Of a stretch of 64,000 nt of DNA, positions 49,945 to 59,027 are shown in pieces. A model generated the notes under the pieces. It worked only from the letters and a program-made list of their open reading frames with translations, was not told where the DNA came from and did no database searches. Source of the DNA: Flavobacteria bacterium MS024-2A. GTDB lineage: Bacteria > Bacteroidota > Bacteroidia > Flavobacteriales > Flavobacteriaceae. Position numbers and translations under genes: made by a program. The stretch's first letter is position 1, and each line of letters starts with the position of its first letter. Location: the NCBI GenBank assembly GCA_905182305.1, contig CAJJBB010000006.1, positions 1 to 64,000 of the forward strand. The letters run 5' to 3'.

Positions 49945-51378
49945 TTAATCCCCAAAGCCAAACATTTTTTCATTTCGTATCATTTCCGCAATACCATTGG
50001 GTAACTCAGCTTCCCAGCCTTTTTCTTTGTTCTTGATCTTTTCTAAAATTTCACGTGAAAAAATTGATAGGAGTTCTTCTTCAAAATCAAAAATATCAAC
50101 GATTTTATTATTGTATTTAAAGAACTTGTAAAAGTCTTTCATTCTTGGATGAAGCTTCAGGTTATTACTGTTTACGATTTCTCCTGTCTTTTCATTTCTT
50201 ATTGGGTATAGGTATACTTTAAGGTTATTGTAAAACATTTTTCCAAAGGCCTCTAAAATACCTCCACTTAGATCCTTATAATATTGTTCATTAAAAATTT
50301 CAACAAAATTATTGACTCCCATTGATAGCCCTACTTGCTTTTTAGTGTAATTAGAGAAATAATCAATCAAGCGATAGTATTCCTTGAAATCAGAAATCAT
50401 AACGGTGTGGCCTAATGAGCAAAGTAACTTTGCACGGTCCATAAAATCTTTTTCGTCAATTTCACCAGAGACTCTAAGGTTTGAAAGAGTAATTTCAAAA
50501 ATCACTTCTGTATTCTCTTCATCAACATTGTTTTCTTTTGAAAAAATCTCATATGATTTTTCAAACATATCAATATTTACCTTGGTTACGGGACGAAAAC
50601 TTCCACGTAAGGCAAGGATATTTTTTTTGTATAAAATTCGTGCTGGAAGAATGTTATTTCCATTAGGATCAAACATTACTGCATCTGTCATACCGTTTCG
50701 AATAAGCTGAAGACTCATTAATCTATTATCAACTTCTTTAAATTTAGGACCAGAAAAGTTAATAGTGTCTATTTCGATGGCATCACTGTCTATATGATCA
50801 TAGAGGTAACGTAATAATTTTTTAGGAGTATGGTTTTTGTAAAAAGCACCATACACTAAATTTACTCCCATAAACCCAATTGCTTCTTGTTGGAGTCTTG
50901 CTTCAGCTTGATGGAAACGAATGTGCAATGTAATTTGACTATAAGGTTCGTCTGGCGTGGTTTGAAAACGAATCCCCATCCATCCATGGCCTCTAAATTT
51001 TTTCGCAAAGTCAATGGTAGTTACAGTATCAGCCAAAGTAAAAAACATTTTGTTAGGATGATCTTCTTTAGGAATCCTATTTTCCAAAAGAGTCATTTCA
51101 TGCGAGAGCATTTTATCAAGTCTCGTTTCAGTTACATAGCGGCCATCTTTTTCTTCTCCATAAATAGTATCACTAAAGTTTTTATCGTAAGCAGAAATTG
51201 TCTTAGCGATAGTCCCTGATGCACCTCCAACCCTAAAAAAATGACGTGCAACTTCTTGTCCTGCACCAATTTCTGCAAATGTTCCGTAAACGTATTTGTT
51301 TAGATTTATTCGAAGTGCTTTTGATTCTATTGAGGGTTTATTGTCAAAACCGGTGTCTCCTTGAATATCAGGTGCCAT
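49945..51378 (-). CDS. Conserved Bacteroidota cytoplasmic protein of unknown function (477 aa)
   Basis: No known domain is clear. The protein is soluble, alpha/beta and lacks signal or membrane segments. Conserved-looking segments include YGTFAEIGAGQEVARHFFR (about 31-49) near the start and FGDxK-like and DFKEYYRLIDY elements later; the end is rich in Lys/Glu. It is often given misleading names (for example TonB receptor or nucleotidyltransferase) in databases, and neither fits. A TACTTTTG box at 51399-51406 (minus) is its likely promoter; the metallo-hydrolase gene diverges from the same region. Confidence 0.65.
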   Translation of the reverse strand: MAPDIQGDTGFDNKPSIESKALRINLNKYVYGTFAEIGAGQEVARHFFRVGGASGTIAKTISAYDKNFSDTIYGEEKDGRYVTETRLDKMLSHEMTLLENRIPKEDHPNKMFFTLADTVTTIDFAKKFRGHGWMGIRFQTTPDEPYSQITLHIRFHQAEARLQQEAIGFMGVNLVYGAFYKNHTPKKLLRYLYDHIDSDAIEIDTINFSGPKFKEVDNRLMSLQLIRNGMTDAVMFDPNGNNILPARILYKKNILALRGSFRPVTKVNIDMFEKSYEIFSKENNVDEENTEVIFEITLSNLRVSGEIDEKDFMDRAKLLCSLGHTVMISDFKEYYRLIDYFSNYTKKQVGLSMGVNNFVEIFNEQYYKDLSGGILEAFGKMFYNNLKVYLYPIRNEKTGEIVNSNNLKLHPRMKDFYKFFKYNNKIVDIFDFEEELLSIFSREILEKIKNKEKGWEAELPNGIAEMIRNEKMFGFGD

Positions 51379-51398
51379 AAATGTAAATATTTAACATT

Positions 51399-51406
51399 CA
51401 AAAGTA
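51399..51406 (-). promoter_or_regulatory. -7 box of the 477-aa gene promoter
   Basis: Reads TACTTTTG on the minus strand, 20 bp before the start at 51378. Confidence 0.5.
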
Positions 51407-51437
51407 CAAAGTTCCACTTTATTATAAAGCAAATTTC

Positions 51438-51445
51438 TACCTTTG
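51438..51445 (+). promoter_or_regulatory. -7 box of the metallo-hydrolase promoter
   Basis: TACCTTTG lies only 8 bp before ATG 51454, so the transcript would be nearly leaderless; it supports 51454 over the upstream frame opening at 51361. Confidence 0.45.
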
Positions 51446-51453
51446 TTTTTGAT

Positions 51454-52224
51454 ATGCTTAAAATTCATTTTTTAGGAACTGGAACCTCTCAAGGAATTCC
51501 TATTATAGGGAGTAAGCACCCTGTTTGTCTTAGTCTTAATCCAAAAGACAAACGCTTAAGAGTGTCTATTATGATCACTTGGGAGGATGTGAATTTAGTT
51601 ATCGATTGTGGCCCGGATTTTAGGCAACAAATGTTAAAAGTAGATTGTGAGACATTGGACGGAATTTTATTTACGCACGAGCATGCGGATCATACCGCCG
51701 GTATTGACGACATTCGCCCATTTTTTTTTAAGCAAGGAGAAATCCCTGTATATGGGAGTGCTCGTGTCATTGAAAATTTATCACGTAGGTTTGATTATAT
51801 ATTTTCAAATGTAAATAAGTATCCAGGAGCACCGTCAGTAAATACTAATGTGATTAGTCATGAATCTTCATTTAAATTTAAAAATAAAACGATACACCCA
51901 ATACAATTGATGCACAATACTCTTTCTGTTTTAGGATATAGAATTGACAATTTCGCCTATTTAACTGATATTAAGACAATTACAGACAATGAGATTAATA
52001 AGCTAATAAAAATTGATGTACTAGTTCTTAGCGCTCTTCGAATTGAGTCACATCCAAATCATTTAAATCTTGAAGAAGCCTTGAAATTAATTCATAAAAT
52101 AAATCCTAAGCGTTGTTATTTAACTCATATAAGCCATTTAATGGGATTTCATGACGAAGTAACTGGAATGCTCCCTAAAAATGTTTTTTTAGCTTATGAC
52201 ACGCTAATAATAACTTCTGATTAA
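51454..52224 (+). CDS. MBL-fold metallo-hydrolase (PhnP/ribonuclease-Z-like)
   Basis: A 256-aa binuclear-metal hydrolase: HFLGTGTSQGIP at the N-terminus, the signature FTHEHADHTAGID (HxHxDH, about 71-83) and later His in MHNTL and LTHISHLMGFHDE. Similar to PhnP (cyclic phosphodiesterase) and other phosphodiesterases; substrate not known. The frame is open to 51361, but MLKIHFLGTG from 51454 matches the family start and has a promoter box just before. Followed after 7 bp by a membrane-anchored protein gene. Confidence 0.85.
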   Translation: MLKIHFLGTGTSQGIPIIGSKHPVCLSLNPKDKRLRVSIMITWEDVNLVIDCGPDFRQQMLKVDCETLDGILFTHEHADHTAGIDDIRPFFFKQGEIPVYGSARVIENLSRRFDYIFSNVNKYPGAPSVNTNVISHESSFKFKNKTIHPIQLMHNTLSVLGYRIDNFAYLTDIKTITDNEINKLIKIDVLVLSALRIESHPNHLNLEEALKLIHKINPKRCYLTHISHLMGFHDEVTGMLPKNVFLAYDTLIITSD

Positions 52225-52231
52225 AGTTTTT

Positions 52232-52699
52232 ATGAAATTTAAAATTGTTTTTTATCTATTTATTTTTGTTTGTATTATTCTTTTCTTTCAATTAATTAAT
52301 ACTAATAAATTATTGAATTATCAAGATGATCTTATTCAATCACAAAACAGATTGAACCTTACCTTAAAAGATTCTATTAAGGATTTAAATGAATACCGTA
52401 ACTCAAATGCTTATTTTTCATTGAACACAAATACGGAGGTAAATATAACGGAAAAAATAAATGAAGAAAGTCTGAAACAAAAGCTTAGAGAATACAATAT
52501 CAATGGTAAATTGAGAGTCTTACTTCCTGAAATACCAAAAGAGCATACTTTTTTAATTGATCATATCAAGGTTATTAATTCTCAATGGGTACTTTTAGGA
52601 TTTAAAAGTGATCAACAAAAAGGCCAAGCTTTAGTTTCTTATAAGATCAATAACAAAAAAGCATTTCAGTTTAGCAAAATTATTTTTTATATTGAATAA
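52232..52699 (+). CDS. Membrane-anchored protein of unknown function
   Basis: A 155-aa product with an N-terminal membrane segment (about 4-23), then a coiled-coil-like region (about 30-75) and a small alpha/beta C-terminal half. No family recognised. It follows the metallo-hydrolase by 7 bp on the same strand, probably the same transcript, and ends next to the convergent esterase gene. Confidence 0.6.
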   Translation: MKFKIVFYLFIFVCIILFFQLINTNKLLNYQDDLIQSQNRLNLTLKDSIKDLNEYRNSNAYFSLNTNTEVNITEKINEESLKQKLREYNINGKLRVLLPEIPKEHTFLIDHIKVINSQWVLLGFKSDQQKGQALVSYKINNKKAFQFSKIIFYIE

Positions 52700-53329
52700 T
52701 TACAGATTAGTTTTCTCAATCCATTTTAAAAGTTCTGAGAAATTTTCTTGTGAGATGGTGTGTCCATCTTTAAATTCTTTATAATGAATATCTGGATTAT
52801 TGTTACTTATGGGTACTATGAATTCTCTTGCCTTTTGAATTGGAATGATATTATCTTCAATGCCATGGCTTGCATATGCTATGAAAGTTGGTTTATTTTC
52901 AGTATTTACACTCTCATGAAGTAATCCACTAATTGGCATAATTCTTCTAATTTTATTTGGCTTATAAAACCCTAAAGCCCAACTTAAAATAGCACCTTGA
53001 CTAAATCCTAAAATACTTAAGTCTTCTGAGTCTAAGTCATAGCGTTCTGATAGTAGATCAATGTTTTTAATTATCCTATCCACCGCACTCCTGGAAGCGT
53101 CGAACTCAGAGGTAACCGTACCCTTGTTGTCAATCCCAATTGGATACCAAGCATAACTTGCGAACCCTAAAGATAATGGAGCTTGAAAAGCAATAATATT
53201 ATGAGAGGTGGGTAGGTAGCGTGCAAAAGAAAATAAATCATCCATATTACTGCCATACCCGTGGAGTAAGAAAATAGCGGGTTTCTTTTTAACGTTTCCT
53301 GATCCGGGGCGTATTTTATATTCTAGCAT
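52700..53329 (-). CDS. Carboxylesterase/phospholipase-type alpha/beta hydrolase
   Basis: A 209-aa esterase of the YpfH/acyl-protein-thioesterase type. The catalytic triad is visible: Ser in LGFSQGA (GxSxG, about 107-113), Asp in HGIEDNIIP (about 155-163) and His in KDGHTIS (about 188-194). Oxyanion element LLHGYGSNMDD (about 21-31). Probably cytoplasmic, cleaving lipid or ester substrates. 7 bp upstream of the dihydroorotase-like gene end, same strand. Confidence 0.85.
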   Translation of the reverse strand: MLEYKIRPGSGNVKKKPAIFLLHGYGSNMDDLFSFARYLPTSHNIIAFQAPLSLGFASYAWYPIGIDNKGTVTSEFDASRSAVDRIIKNIDLLSERYDLDSEDLSILGFSQGAILSWALGFYKPNKIRRIMPISGLLHESVNTENKPTFIAYASHGIEDNIIPIQKAREFIVPISNNNPDIHYKEFKDGHTISQENFSELLKWIEKTNL

Positions 53330-53336
53330 TGAAAAA

Positions 53337-54593
53337 TTATAGAGTATTTAAATGAAATTCTATTCCACGGATGCAGCCGTAAACACTTCCCTTTATATTG
53401 ACACCGATAAACATACAGTTTTTAGATGTTGAGTAAATATTTTCTTTGGTGAAGACAGAAGTACCACTAGGAGTAAAGAGACTAAAATCTGCAATTGCGC
53501 CAATTTTAAAACCTGTATTTTGAATTCCAAACCGCTTTTTACCTCTAGTCAAAAATGAAATCACTTTTTCTAATGGAAAATGGTTTTGCAAGACTCCAAA
53601 AGCTGCTTCTAACCCAATACTGCCCTCATGTGCTTGAATAAATTCAAGATCTTTTAGTTCTGGATTTATGGGTTGGTGCATGCTACTAACCATATCTATA
53701 GTTCCGTCTAATAATCCTTCTCTTAGGGCACGCTGATCTGATGCAGATCGGAGGGGTGGAAATATTTTATAATGGGAGTTAAAGTCCATTAAATTTTCAT
53801 CTGTAAAAAGTAGATGTGGAATACCGACGCCACAACTAACATTTAGGCCTTTCTTTTTAGCGGCACGAACAATCTCTAAACTAGCTGCAGAAGAGATAAA
53901 TGGAATGTGTAACTTTCCTTGAGTATAGTCTAAGAGTTGAAGGTCTCTTGCTAAAGTTGTAGTTTCCGCAACTTGAGGAATTCCTTTTAGGCCAAGGGTT
54001 GTGCTTATAATCCCCTCATGCATTTGTCCGTTATTACTTAAGGCTTTATCCATGGGATAAGCCTGGATAAGTCCTCCAAAGCTTTGTGAGTAATCCAAGG
54101 CGATGCGCAATAAATTTGGATTGTTATATGAGGTTTTATAGTCTCCAAAAACAACAGCACCTGCTTTATGTATATCTAAAAGAGGGGCCATTTGATTTCC
54201 TTTCCCCTCTTTCGTTAAGACTGAACTTATGTGCAATGCTGTAATTTGATTTTTATTACTCTGAAGCAAATGACTAACATCTGAATGTGTTTCCGTTAGC
54301 GGTTTTGTGTTAGGATTAAGTACAATATTCGTGAATCCACTTTTTGCAGCAGTTTGAAGACCATTTTTTAATGTTTCGCGCTCTTCATAACCAGGCTCTC
54401 CAAATGAAACATTAGGATCGAACCATCCTGAAGAAATATGTAGGTTTTTTAGGTTTATGACTTTAGCTCCATCAGTTTCAATATGATCCTCTAGTTGAGT
54501 GAGAATTCCTTTTTCAATTAAAACATCCTTTATTTTATTGTGAAAAGGACTTTTTTCATCTAGGAGTGTTGCATTTTTTAGAAGTAGCTTCAT
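53337..54593 (-). CDS. Dihydroorotase homologue, probably inactive
   Basis: A 418-aa amidohydrolase of the class I dihydroorotase type, but the metal-binding HxH of the first strand is missing: the equivalent of DMHVHFREPG is DPNVSFGEPG (59-68), so both His and the Arg are replaced. The late Asp ligand motif is also changed (SSMHQPINPEL). It is therefore unlikely to be a catalytic dihydroorotase and may be a structural partner, as inactive paralogues bind aspartate carbamoyltransferase in other bacteria; that is inference. Confidence 0.78.
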   Translation of the reverse strand: MKLLLKNATLLDEKSPFHNKIKDVLIEKGILTQLEDHIETDGAKVINLKNLHISSGWFDPNVSFGEPGYEERETLKNGLQTAAKSGFTNIVLNPNTKPLTETHSDVSHLLQSNKNQITALHISSVLTKEGKGNQMAPLLDIHKAGAVVFGDYKTSYNNPNLLRIALDYSQSFGGLIQAYPMDKALSNNGQMHEGIISTTLGLKGIPQVAETTTLARDLQLLDYTQGKLHIPFISSAASLEIVRAAKKKGLNVSCGVGIPHLLFTDENLMDFNSHYKIFPPLRSASDQRALREGLLDGTIDMVSSMHQPINPELKDLEFIQAHEGSIGLEAAFGVLQNHFPLEKVISFLTRGKKRFGIQNTGFKIGAIADFSLFTPSGTSVFTKENIYSTSKNCMFIGVNIKGSVYGCIRGIEFHLNTL

Positions 54594-54659
54594 ATACCTT
54601 AAATCTCTGTAAAAATAAGAAACAATTTAGAATAATTTGATCCCCATAGTATAGACTTG

Positions 54660-55511
54660 TTATTCAAATGATTTTAATTTAAAATGGAGCACATTTCTTG
54701 TTGATTTTTGAGCTAATATATTCAGCGCATGGTTGCTTAATTGAAGTATTCTTGGGTATCCACCGGTTACTTGCGCATCTCGCATGAGCACTATTAGAGT
54801 TCCGCTTGGCGTAAGTTGAACCGTACCTGGTAAAACGGCCGTAGTCCACATCTCTGGTAGTTTGTGTATTATTTTTTCTTCTAACTGATAGGCCATACGA
54901 TTGTTTAGATGACTAATTGTGAAAGTCTGTGTAACTATTTTCAATTGAGTTACTGATTCTAATAAATCAAATTCTGGCCCTTTGAATACCTCAATTTCTT
55001 TTGTGATATATGAGGGTAGAGGACTTTTTAGCGTGACCCCTTTGTTTAATTCAAATGACTTTTTTTTAATTTGTAATATTGTATTTTTATTGATGTGTCC
55101 TGATTTTGTAATATGATCACACTGACTCCTACTACTTAGTATTCTTTCGGTTTGGAGTCCCCCCAAAACAGACATGTAAGTTCTACAACCTTCTTTGCAA
55201 GCTCCGCATTCAAGCACGTCATTTTTTTTAATCAAAATGGGGCTATACAAGGAAGCTTTATTACCATTATGCTTAATGTCCATTTGGGCTCCTGTAAATA
55301 CGATAATCGTTTCAATATGAAACTTTAGTTTTGGACCCTTAATTGTCATTTCTAATAAAGCAGCATTCAAGGGATTATTTAAAAGCTTGTTAGCCCAATT
55401 AAAGGAGTTCATGTCCATAGCACCAGAATAAGGAATTCCATATTCTTGCATCCCCATTCTCCCTTGATCTTGAATAGAAGTATACCAACCTGAATTAAGG
55501 ATTTCAATCAT
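54660..55511 (-). CDS. pxpC: 5-oxoprolinase subunit C (PxpC), biotin-dependent carboxyltransferase-like
   Basis: A 283-aa member of the KipA/PxpC family. The N-terminal GWYTSIQDQGRMGMQEYGIP signature (about 8-27) and ESVTQLKIVTQTF region fit. PxpC with PxpA and PxpB opens 5-oxoproline to glutamate using ATP. It overlaps pxpB by 4 bp (ATGA-type), so the subunits are co-translated. Last gene of the pxp operon. Confidence 0.9.
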   Translation of the reverse strand: MIEILNSGWYTSIQDQGRMGMQEYGIPYSGAMDMNSFNWANKLLNNPLNAALLEMTIKGPKLKFHIETIIVFTGAQMDIKHNGNKASLYSPILIKKNDVLECGACKEGCRTYMSVLGGLQTERILSSRSQCDHITKSGHINKNTILQIKKKSFELNKGVTLKSPLPSYITKEIEVFKGPEFDLLESVTQLKIVTQTFTISHLNNRMAYQLEEKIIHKLPEMWTTAVLPGTVQLTPSGTLIVLMRDAQVTGGYPRILQLSNHALNILAQKSTRNVLHFKLKSFE

Positions 55512-56236
55512 AGTATTATTTCTCTAAAATTCGGAGGAATTCTATTTTTCCTAATTTTTTTGAATGTAGTCTCTGAAATTGAATAAAAAGAAAGAGTATC
55601 TCCTGATTTAGCAAAGCAAGGCTGTTTAAGATTCGGGTCAAACATCGAAGTAGGTGAAGTACCAATTATATTCCATCCCCCCGGGCTCTGGTTTGGATAT
55701 ATGCCACTTTGTCTCCCTCCAATTCCTACAGCACCCTTAGAAACTTTTAATTTAGGTGATTTTTTACGAGGATAGTATAATTTAGCATCTAATCCCTCTA
55801 AGTAAAGAAAGCCAGGTAAAAAGCCAATAAAATATATTTGATAAATCGGTTTTGTATGTAATTTAATTAATTGGTGATGCGATAATTTCAAATGTTCTGA
55901 AAGAATGCTTAAGTCTGGGGCATATTTGGATTCATAACAAACCGGAATATTCCAATGTTTAGATTTAATTGTTGATTTCGAAGAGTCAAAACTTGAATAT
56001 AGTTTTAAAATTTCTTCTTTTAGATTCTTGTATTTTTTTAATGGATTACTGAATTGAAGTAGCAAAGACTTATAACTTAAAGTGATTTGTTTTATGCCAC
56101 TTAAGTTACTGTATAACAAATTTTTAAATACCACTAATTCATTTAACAAATCAAGTTTAGGTTCTGCTTTCAATTCAAGTAAAATAGAGGTTTCGCTATA
56201 TTGAAATATTCTAAGAAAAGATTTTCCCTGAGACAT
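55508..56236 (-). CDS. pxpB: 5-oxoprolinase subunit B (PxpB)
   Basis: A 242-aa KipI/PxpB-type protein. The IPVCYESKYAPDLSILSEHL segment (about 96-115), the GFLPGFLYLEGL motif (about 136-147) and the SPGGWNIIGTSPTSMFDP segment are family hallmarks. Works with PxpC as the ATP-dependent 5-oxoprolinase. Overlaps pxpC by 4 bp and lies 10 bp after pxpA. Confidence 0.92.
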   Translation of the reverse strand: MSQGKSFLRIFQYSETSILLELKAEPKLDLLNELVVFKNLLYSNLSGIKQITLSYKSLLLQFSNPLKKYKNLKEEILKLYSSFDSSKSTIKSKHWNIPVCYESKYAPDLSILSEHLKLSHHQLIKLHTKPIYQIYFIGFLPGFLYLEGLDAKLYYPRKKSPKLKVSKGAVGIGGRQSGIYPNQSPGGWNIIGTSPTSMFDPNLKQPCFAKSGDTLSFYSISETTFKKIRKNRIPPNFREIIL

Positions 56237-56246
56237 TAGATGATTT

Positions 56247-56957
56247 TTATTGTTTAAAACTTATCATTAGACTTTTAAGGTTTCTAACTGAATTAGGATG
56301 ATCTCCATGAATACACAAAGTGTCTACTTTTAATGAAAGAGTATTTCCTTCTAATGTTTTTACATATTGATGGTTTATTAAAGTGTAAAATTGTTGGTTT
56401 AAGTCTTCAAGCGTTGAGAGTGTAGCGCTAGGGTTTGCACGTGAAACCAACTGTCCATTATCATGATACCGACGATCTATAAACCCTTCACGCCATATGG
56501 TTAAGTTATTTTCTTTCCCTAATTTTTCTAAAATACTGTTAGGAAGTGTCACGATTATTGCATGAGGACATAATTCAAGAACTACCTTAATTAATATGGA
56601 TGCAATTTTTGGTTTATTTGCTGAATCGTGATATAGGGCACCATGAGCCTTAACGTGATTTAAAGTATAAGAACTCTCATTTAAAAATAAAATCATTTGT
56701 TGCTTTATGCTTTTATAAAGTTCATCAAGATTAATTTCCATTGAAATTCTCCCAAAATTTTTAAGATCAGGATAAGAAGGGTGTGCCCCAATTTTCACAT
56801 CATTTTTTTCAGCTAGTGCAATTGCTTTAGAAATCTCCTCTTTACTCCCTGCGTGCCCTCCACATGCAATATTACAACTATCTATTAAGGGCATCATTTC
56901 AGCTTCAATTCCAAAACCTTCACCTATATCGGCATTGATATGAAAACTTTTATTCAT
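56247..56957 (-). CDS. pxpA: 5-oxoprolinase subunit A (PxpA, LamB/YcsF family)
   Basis: A 236-aa protein of the LamB/YcsF family. INADIGEGFG at the N-terminus with its metal-ligand Asp, CNIACGGHAGS (about 28-38) and HVKAHGALYHD (about 101-111) are clear. Catalyses the first step with PxpBC in removing 5-oxoproline, a damaged form of glutamine or glutamate. It is 3 bp after the Nramp-like transporter gene, which probably supplies the substrate. Confidence 0.95.
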   Translation of the reverse strand: MNKSFHINADIGEGFGIEAEMMPLIDSCNIACGGHAGSKEEISKAIALAEKNDVKIGAHPSYPDLKNFGRISMEINLDELYKSIKQQMILFLNESSYTLNHVKAHGALYHDSANKPKIASILIKVVLELCPHAIIVTLPNSILEKLGKENNLTIWREGFIDRRYHDNGQLVSRANPSATLSTLEDLNQQFYTLINHQYVKTLEGNTLSLKVDTLCIHGDHPNSVRNLKSLMISFKQ

Positions 56958-56960
56958 TCT

Positions 56961-58205
56961 TTATAACTTTAAATAAACAGACCATAAAGTACGTGCACTC
57001 AATAAAAATGCAATAATTACAATAATAAAACCTAAAATATTTTGAAAAATATTATTTTTATGAGAACCAAGAACGCTGGATTTGTTCATTATCCAAAGAA
57101 GTATTCCTGCTATTAGTGGTAGTAATAGTCCATTTGTAATTTGAGCAAACTGAATAATTGCTATCAATTTTAAACCTGTGGCTGAAAATAATACTCCTAT
57201 AAGTAAAACAATCCCCCATACTATTTTAAAACGAGTAGACTGTAGGTTGGTATCCCAGCTAAAACAACCGCAAACCACATATGCTGCAGCAAGAGGAGCA
57301 GTAATTGTACTTGTTATGCCAGCTGCAAATAAACCAAATGAGAGGAAGTATTTTGAAAACGAACCGAAAATAGGCTCAAGTCCTTTTGCTAAATCGACTG
57401 CATTTTCAATTTGGATTAATGAGGTTGCTGAAGCACTAATAATAACGCTCAGAGAAATAATACCACCTAATACTAGAGCAATAACCATGTCATTCATAGC
57501 AAGTGGTAACTGCGCAACATGGGTCCACTTTTTCCTTACCAATTCAGTGTGAAGAAATAAATTATAAGGAACAATAGTAGTTCCTACTAATCCTATAATA
57601 CTCAGCAAACTACCCTTTGGGATTGATAAGTTAAAAAGACCTCTTAGTACATGCAAAAGAGAAGGACCAGTGCTAATAGCGGTTAACAGGAATGAAATAC
57701 TCATTAAGACAACCATAATAATTAAACTACGTTCAATTAGTTTATACTTTCCTATCCATAATAATCCTCCTGCCAAGAAGCCTATTAATAATGAAAATAA
57801 ATTAATTGATAACGTATTAAAGCGAAGAAGTTGTTTTCCGAAAATAGTTTCTAATCCAAGGACAGCTCCACTTATATTTCCTGCTTCATAGGCAGTATTT
57901 CCGATCATAATAGTTATAAAAACAAGTAGCAATACTCCAAACCTAAGCCATGGTGCTTTTATTTCATCTTTAAGTATCTGAGTAATACTTTTTTTACCAA
58001 TGACACCTAGCTTTACCGCCATACCCTGAAGGATAATTGCTGCAATAATAGATACTAGTATAGTCCAAAGTAGATTTAGCCCATACTTAGCACCAACTAT
58101 AGTGCAAAGTGTAATGGTGCCAGGACCTATAAATGCCGCAGCAATTAGAGGACCAGGCCCTATTTTTTCTAAAAATTTATTAACCATTTTTAAAGAATAA
58201 TTCAA
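56961..58205 (-). CDS. Nramp-family transporter lacking canonical metal residues
   Basis: A 414-aa LeuT-fold membrane protein with about 11 helices, Nramp type. In metal-transporting Nramps TM1 carries DPGN and TM6 MPH; here TM1 has GPGT (residues 27-30, in IAAAFIGPGTIT) and TM6 has VPYN (212-215), so the metal-binding Asp, Asn, Met and His are all replaced. The gene is the first of the nramp-pxpA-pxpB-pxpC unit (3-, 10- and -4-bp gaps). A role in importing 5-oxoproline or a related amino acid instead of metal ions is inferred from these two facts. Confidence 0.85.
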   Translation of the reverse strand: MNYSLKMVNKFLEKIGPGPLIAAAFIGPGTITLCTIVGAKYGLNLLWTILVSIIAAIILQGMAVKLGVIGKKSITQILKDEIKAPWLRFGVLLLVFITIMIGNTAYEAGNISGAVLGLETIFGKQLLRFNTLSINLFSLLIGFLAGGLLWIGKYKLIERSLIIMVVLMSISFLLTAISTGPSLLHVLRGLFNLSIPKGSLLSIIGLVGTTIVPYNLFLHTELVRKKWTHVAQLPLAMNDMVIALVLGGIISLSVIISASATSLIQIENAVDLAKGLEPIFGSFSKYFLSFGLFAAGITSTITAPLAAAYVVCGCFSWDTNLQSTRFKIVWGIVLLIGVLFSATGLKLIAIIQFAQITNGLLLPLIAGILLWIMNKSSVLGSHKNNIFQNILGFIIVIIAFLLSARTLWSVYLKL

Positions 58206-58259
58206 TTAAAGATAGCTTTCTGAATTGAGTTTTCCAATTATATAGAAAGCATCATTTAG

Positions 58260-59027
58260 CTACTTAAAACCTTCAAAAACACCAAGACCAAAAAGGGCAA
58301 AATCATATTTAATTGGATCTTGAGAATCAAATTTTCGAAGAGCAACATCCAACTCAAATAGTGCTTTAAAATCATTTTGTTTCCGCTTTAGTATACCAAG
58401 AGTTCTTGCTACATTCCCAGAGTGAACGTCTAAAGGACAGGAAAGTTGTGAGGTTTTTAGTCGTTTCCATATTCCAAAATCAACCCCTTTTTTAGCTGGT
58501 CGAACCATCCAGCGTAAATACATATTTAAACGTTTGGCCGCAGATCCATTCAAGGGATCTGAGACATGTTTTTGCGTCCGATTTTCATGAGGTAAGGAAA
58601 AAAATATCTTTTTAAACTCATGAATGTTTCCATACATATTATTAGCCTCAGGGTTTTTGCTAAATACAGCCTCAAGACCACCGTGCTTAGTGTATATAGC
58701 GTGAAGTGCTTTTATGAAGTAACATAAATCAATACTGTTAAAGGTTCTGTGTACAAAGCTATCTAATAACTTTAAATCATTTTTTTGATGATTTAATATA
58801 AAGGAATGCGGATCATTACCCATAAGTTCTATCATTCTATTTCCACTTTTAATAATACTAACTCGATTTCCCCATGCTATGGTAGCAACCAGAAAAGCAG
58901 AAATTTCAATGTCTTCCTTTTTTTGAAATTGATGTGGAATTTGAATAGGATCCTCTTGCAAGAACTTAGTATTTTCAAACTCTACTGCTTTGGCGTCTAA
59001 GAAGGCCTTTAATTCATTTTTATTCAC
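58260..59027 (-). CDS. TIGR02757 family protein
   Basis: A 255-aa conserved Bacteroidota protein with HhH-GPD-like character. The recognisable segments are IPHQFQKKEDIEISAFLVATIAWG (about 26-49, cited in parts), NGSAAKRLNMYLRWMVR (about 175-191) and LDVHSGNVARTLGIL. No activity is known. Its start overlaps the end of the LolD-type gene by 4 bp on the same strand. Confidence 0.8.
   Translation of the reverse strand: MNKNELKAFLDAKAVEFENTKFLQEDPIQIPHQFQKKEDIEISAFLVATIAWGNRVSIIKSGNRMIELMGNDPHSFILNHQKNDLKLLDSFVHRTFNSIDLCYFIKALHAIYTKHGGLEAVFSKNPEANNMYGNIHEFKKIFFSLPHENRTQKHVSDPLNGSAAKRLNMYLRWMVRPAKKGVDFGIWKRLKTSQLSCPLDVHSGNVARTLGILKRKQNDFKALFELDVALRKFDSQDPIKYDFALFGLGVFEGFK

Noticed and set aside
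51361-51453. A longer N-terminus for the metallo-hydrolase
   Set aside because: The extra residues do not match the family start, and a promoter box lies at 51438-51445 inside this stretch.
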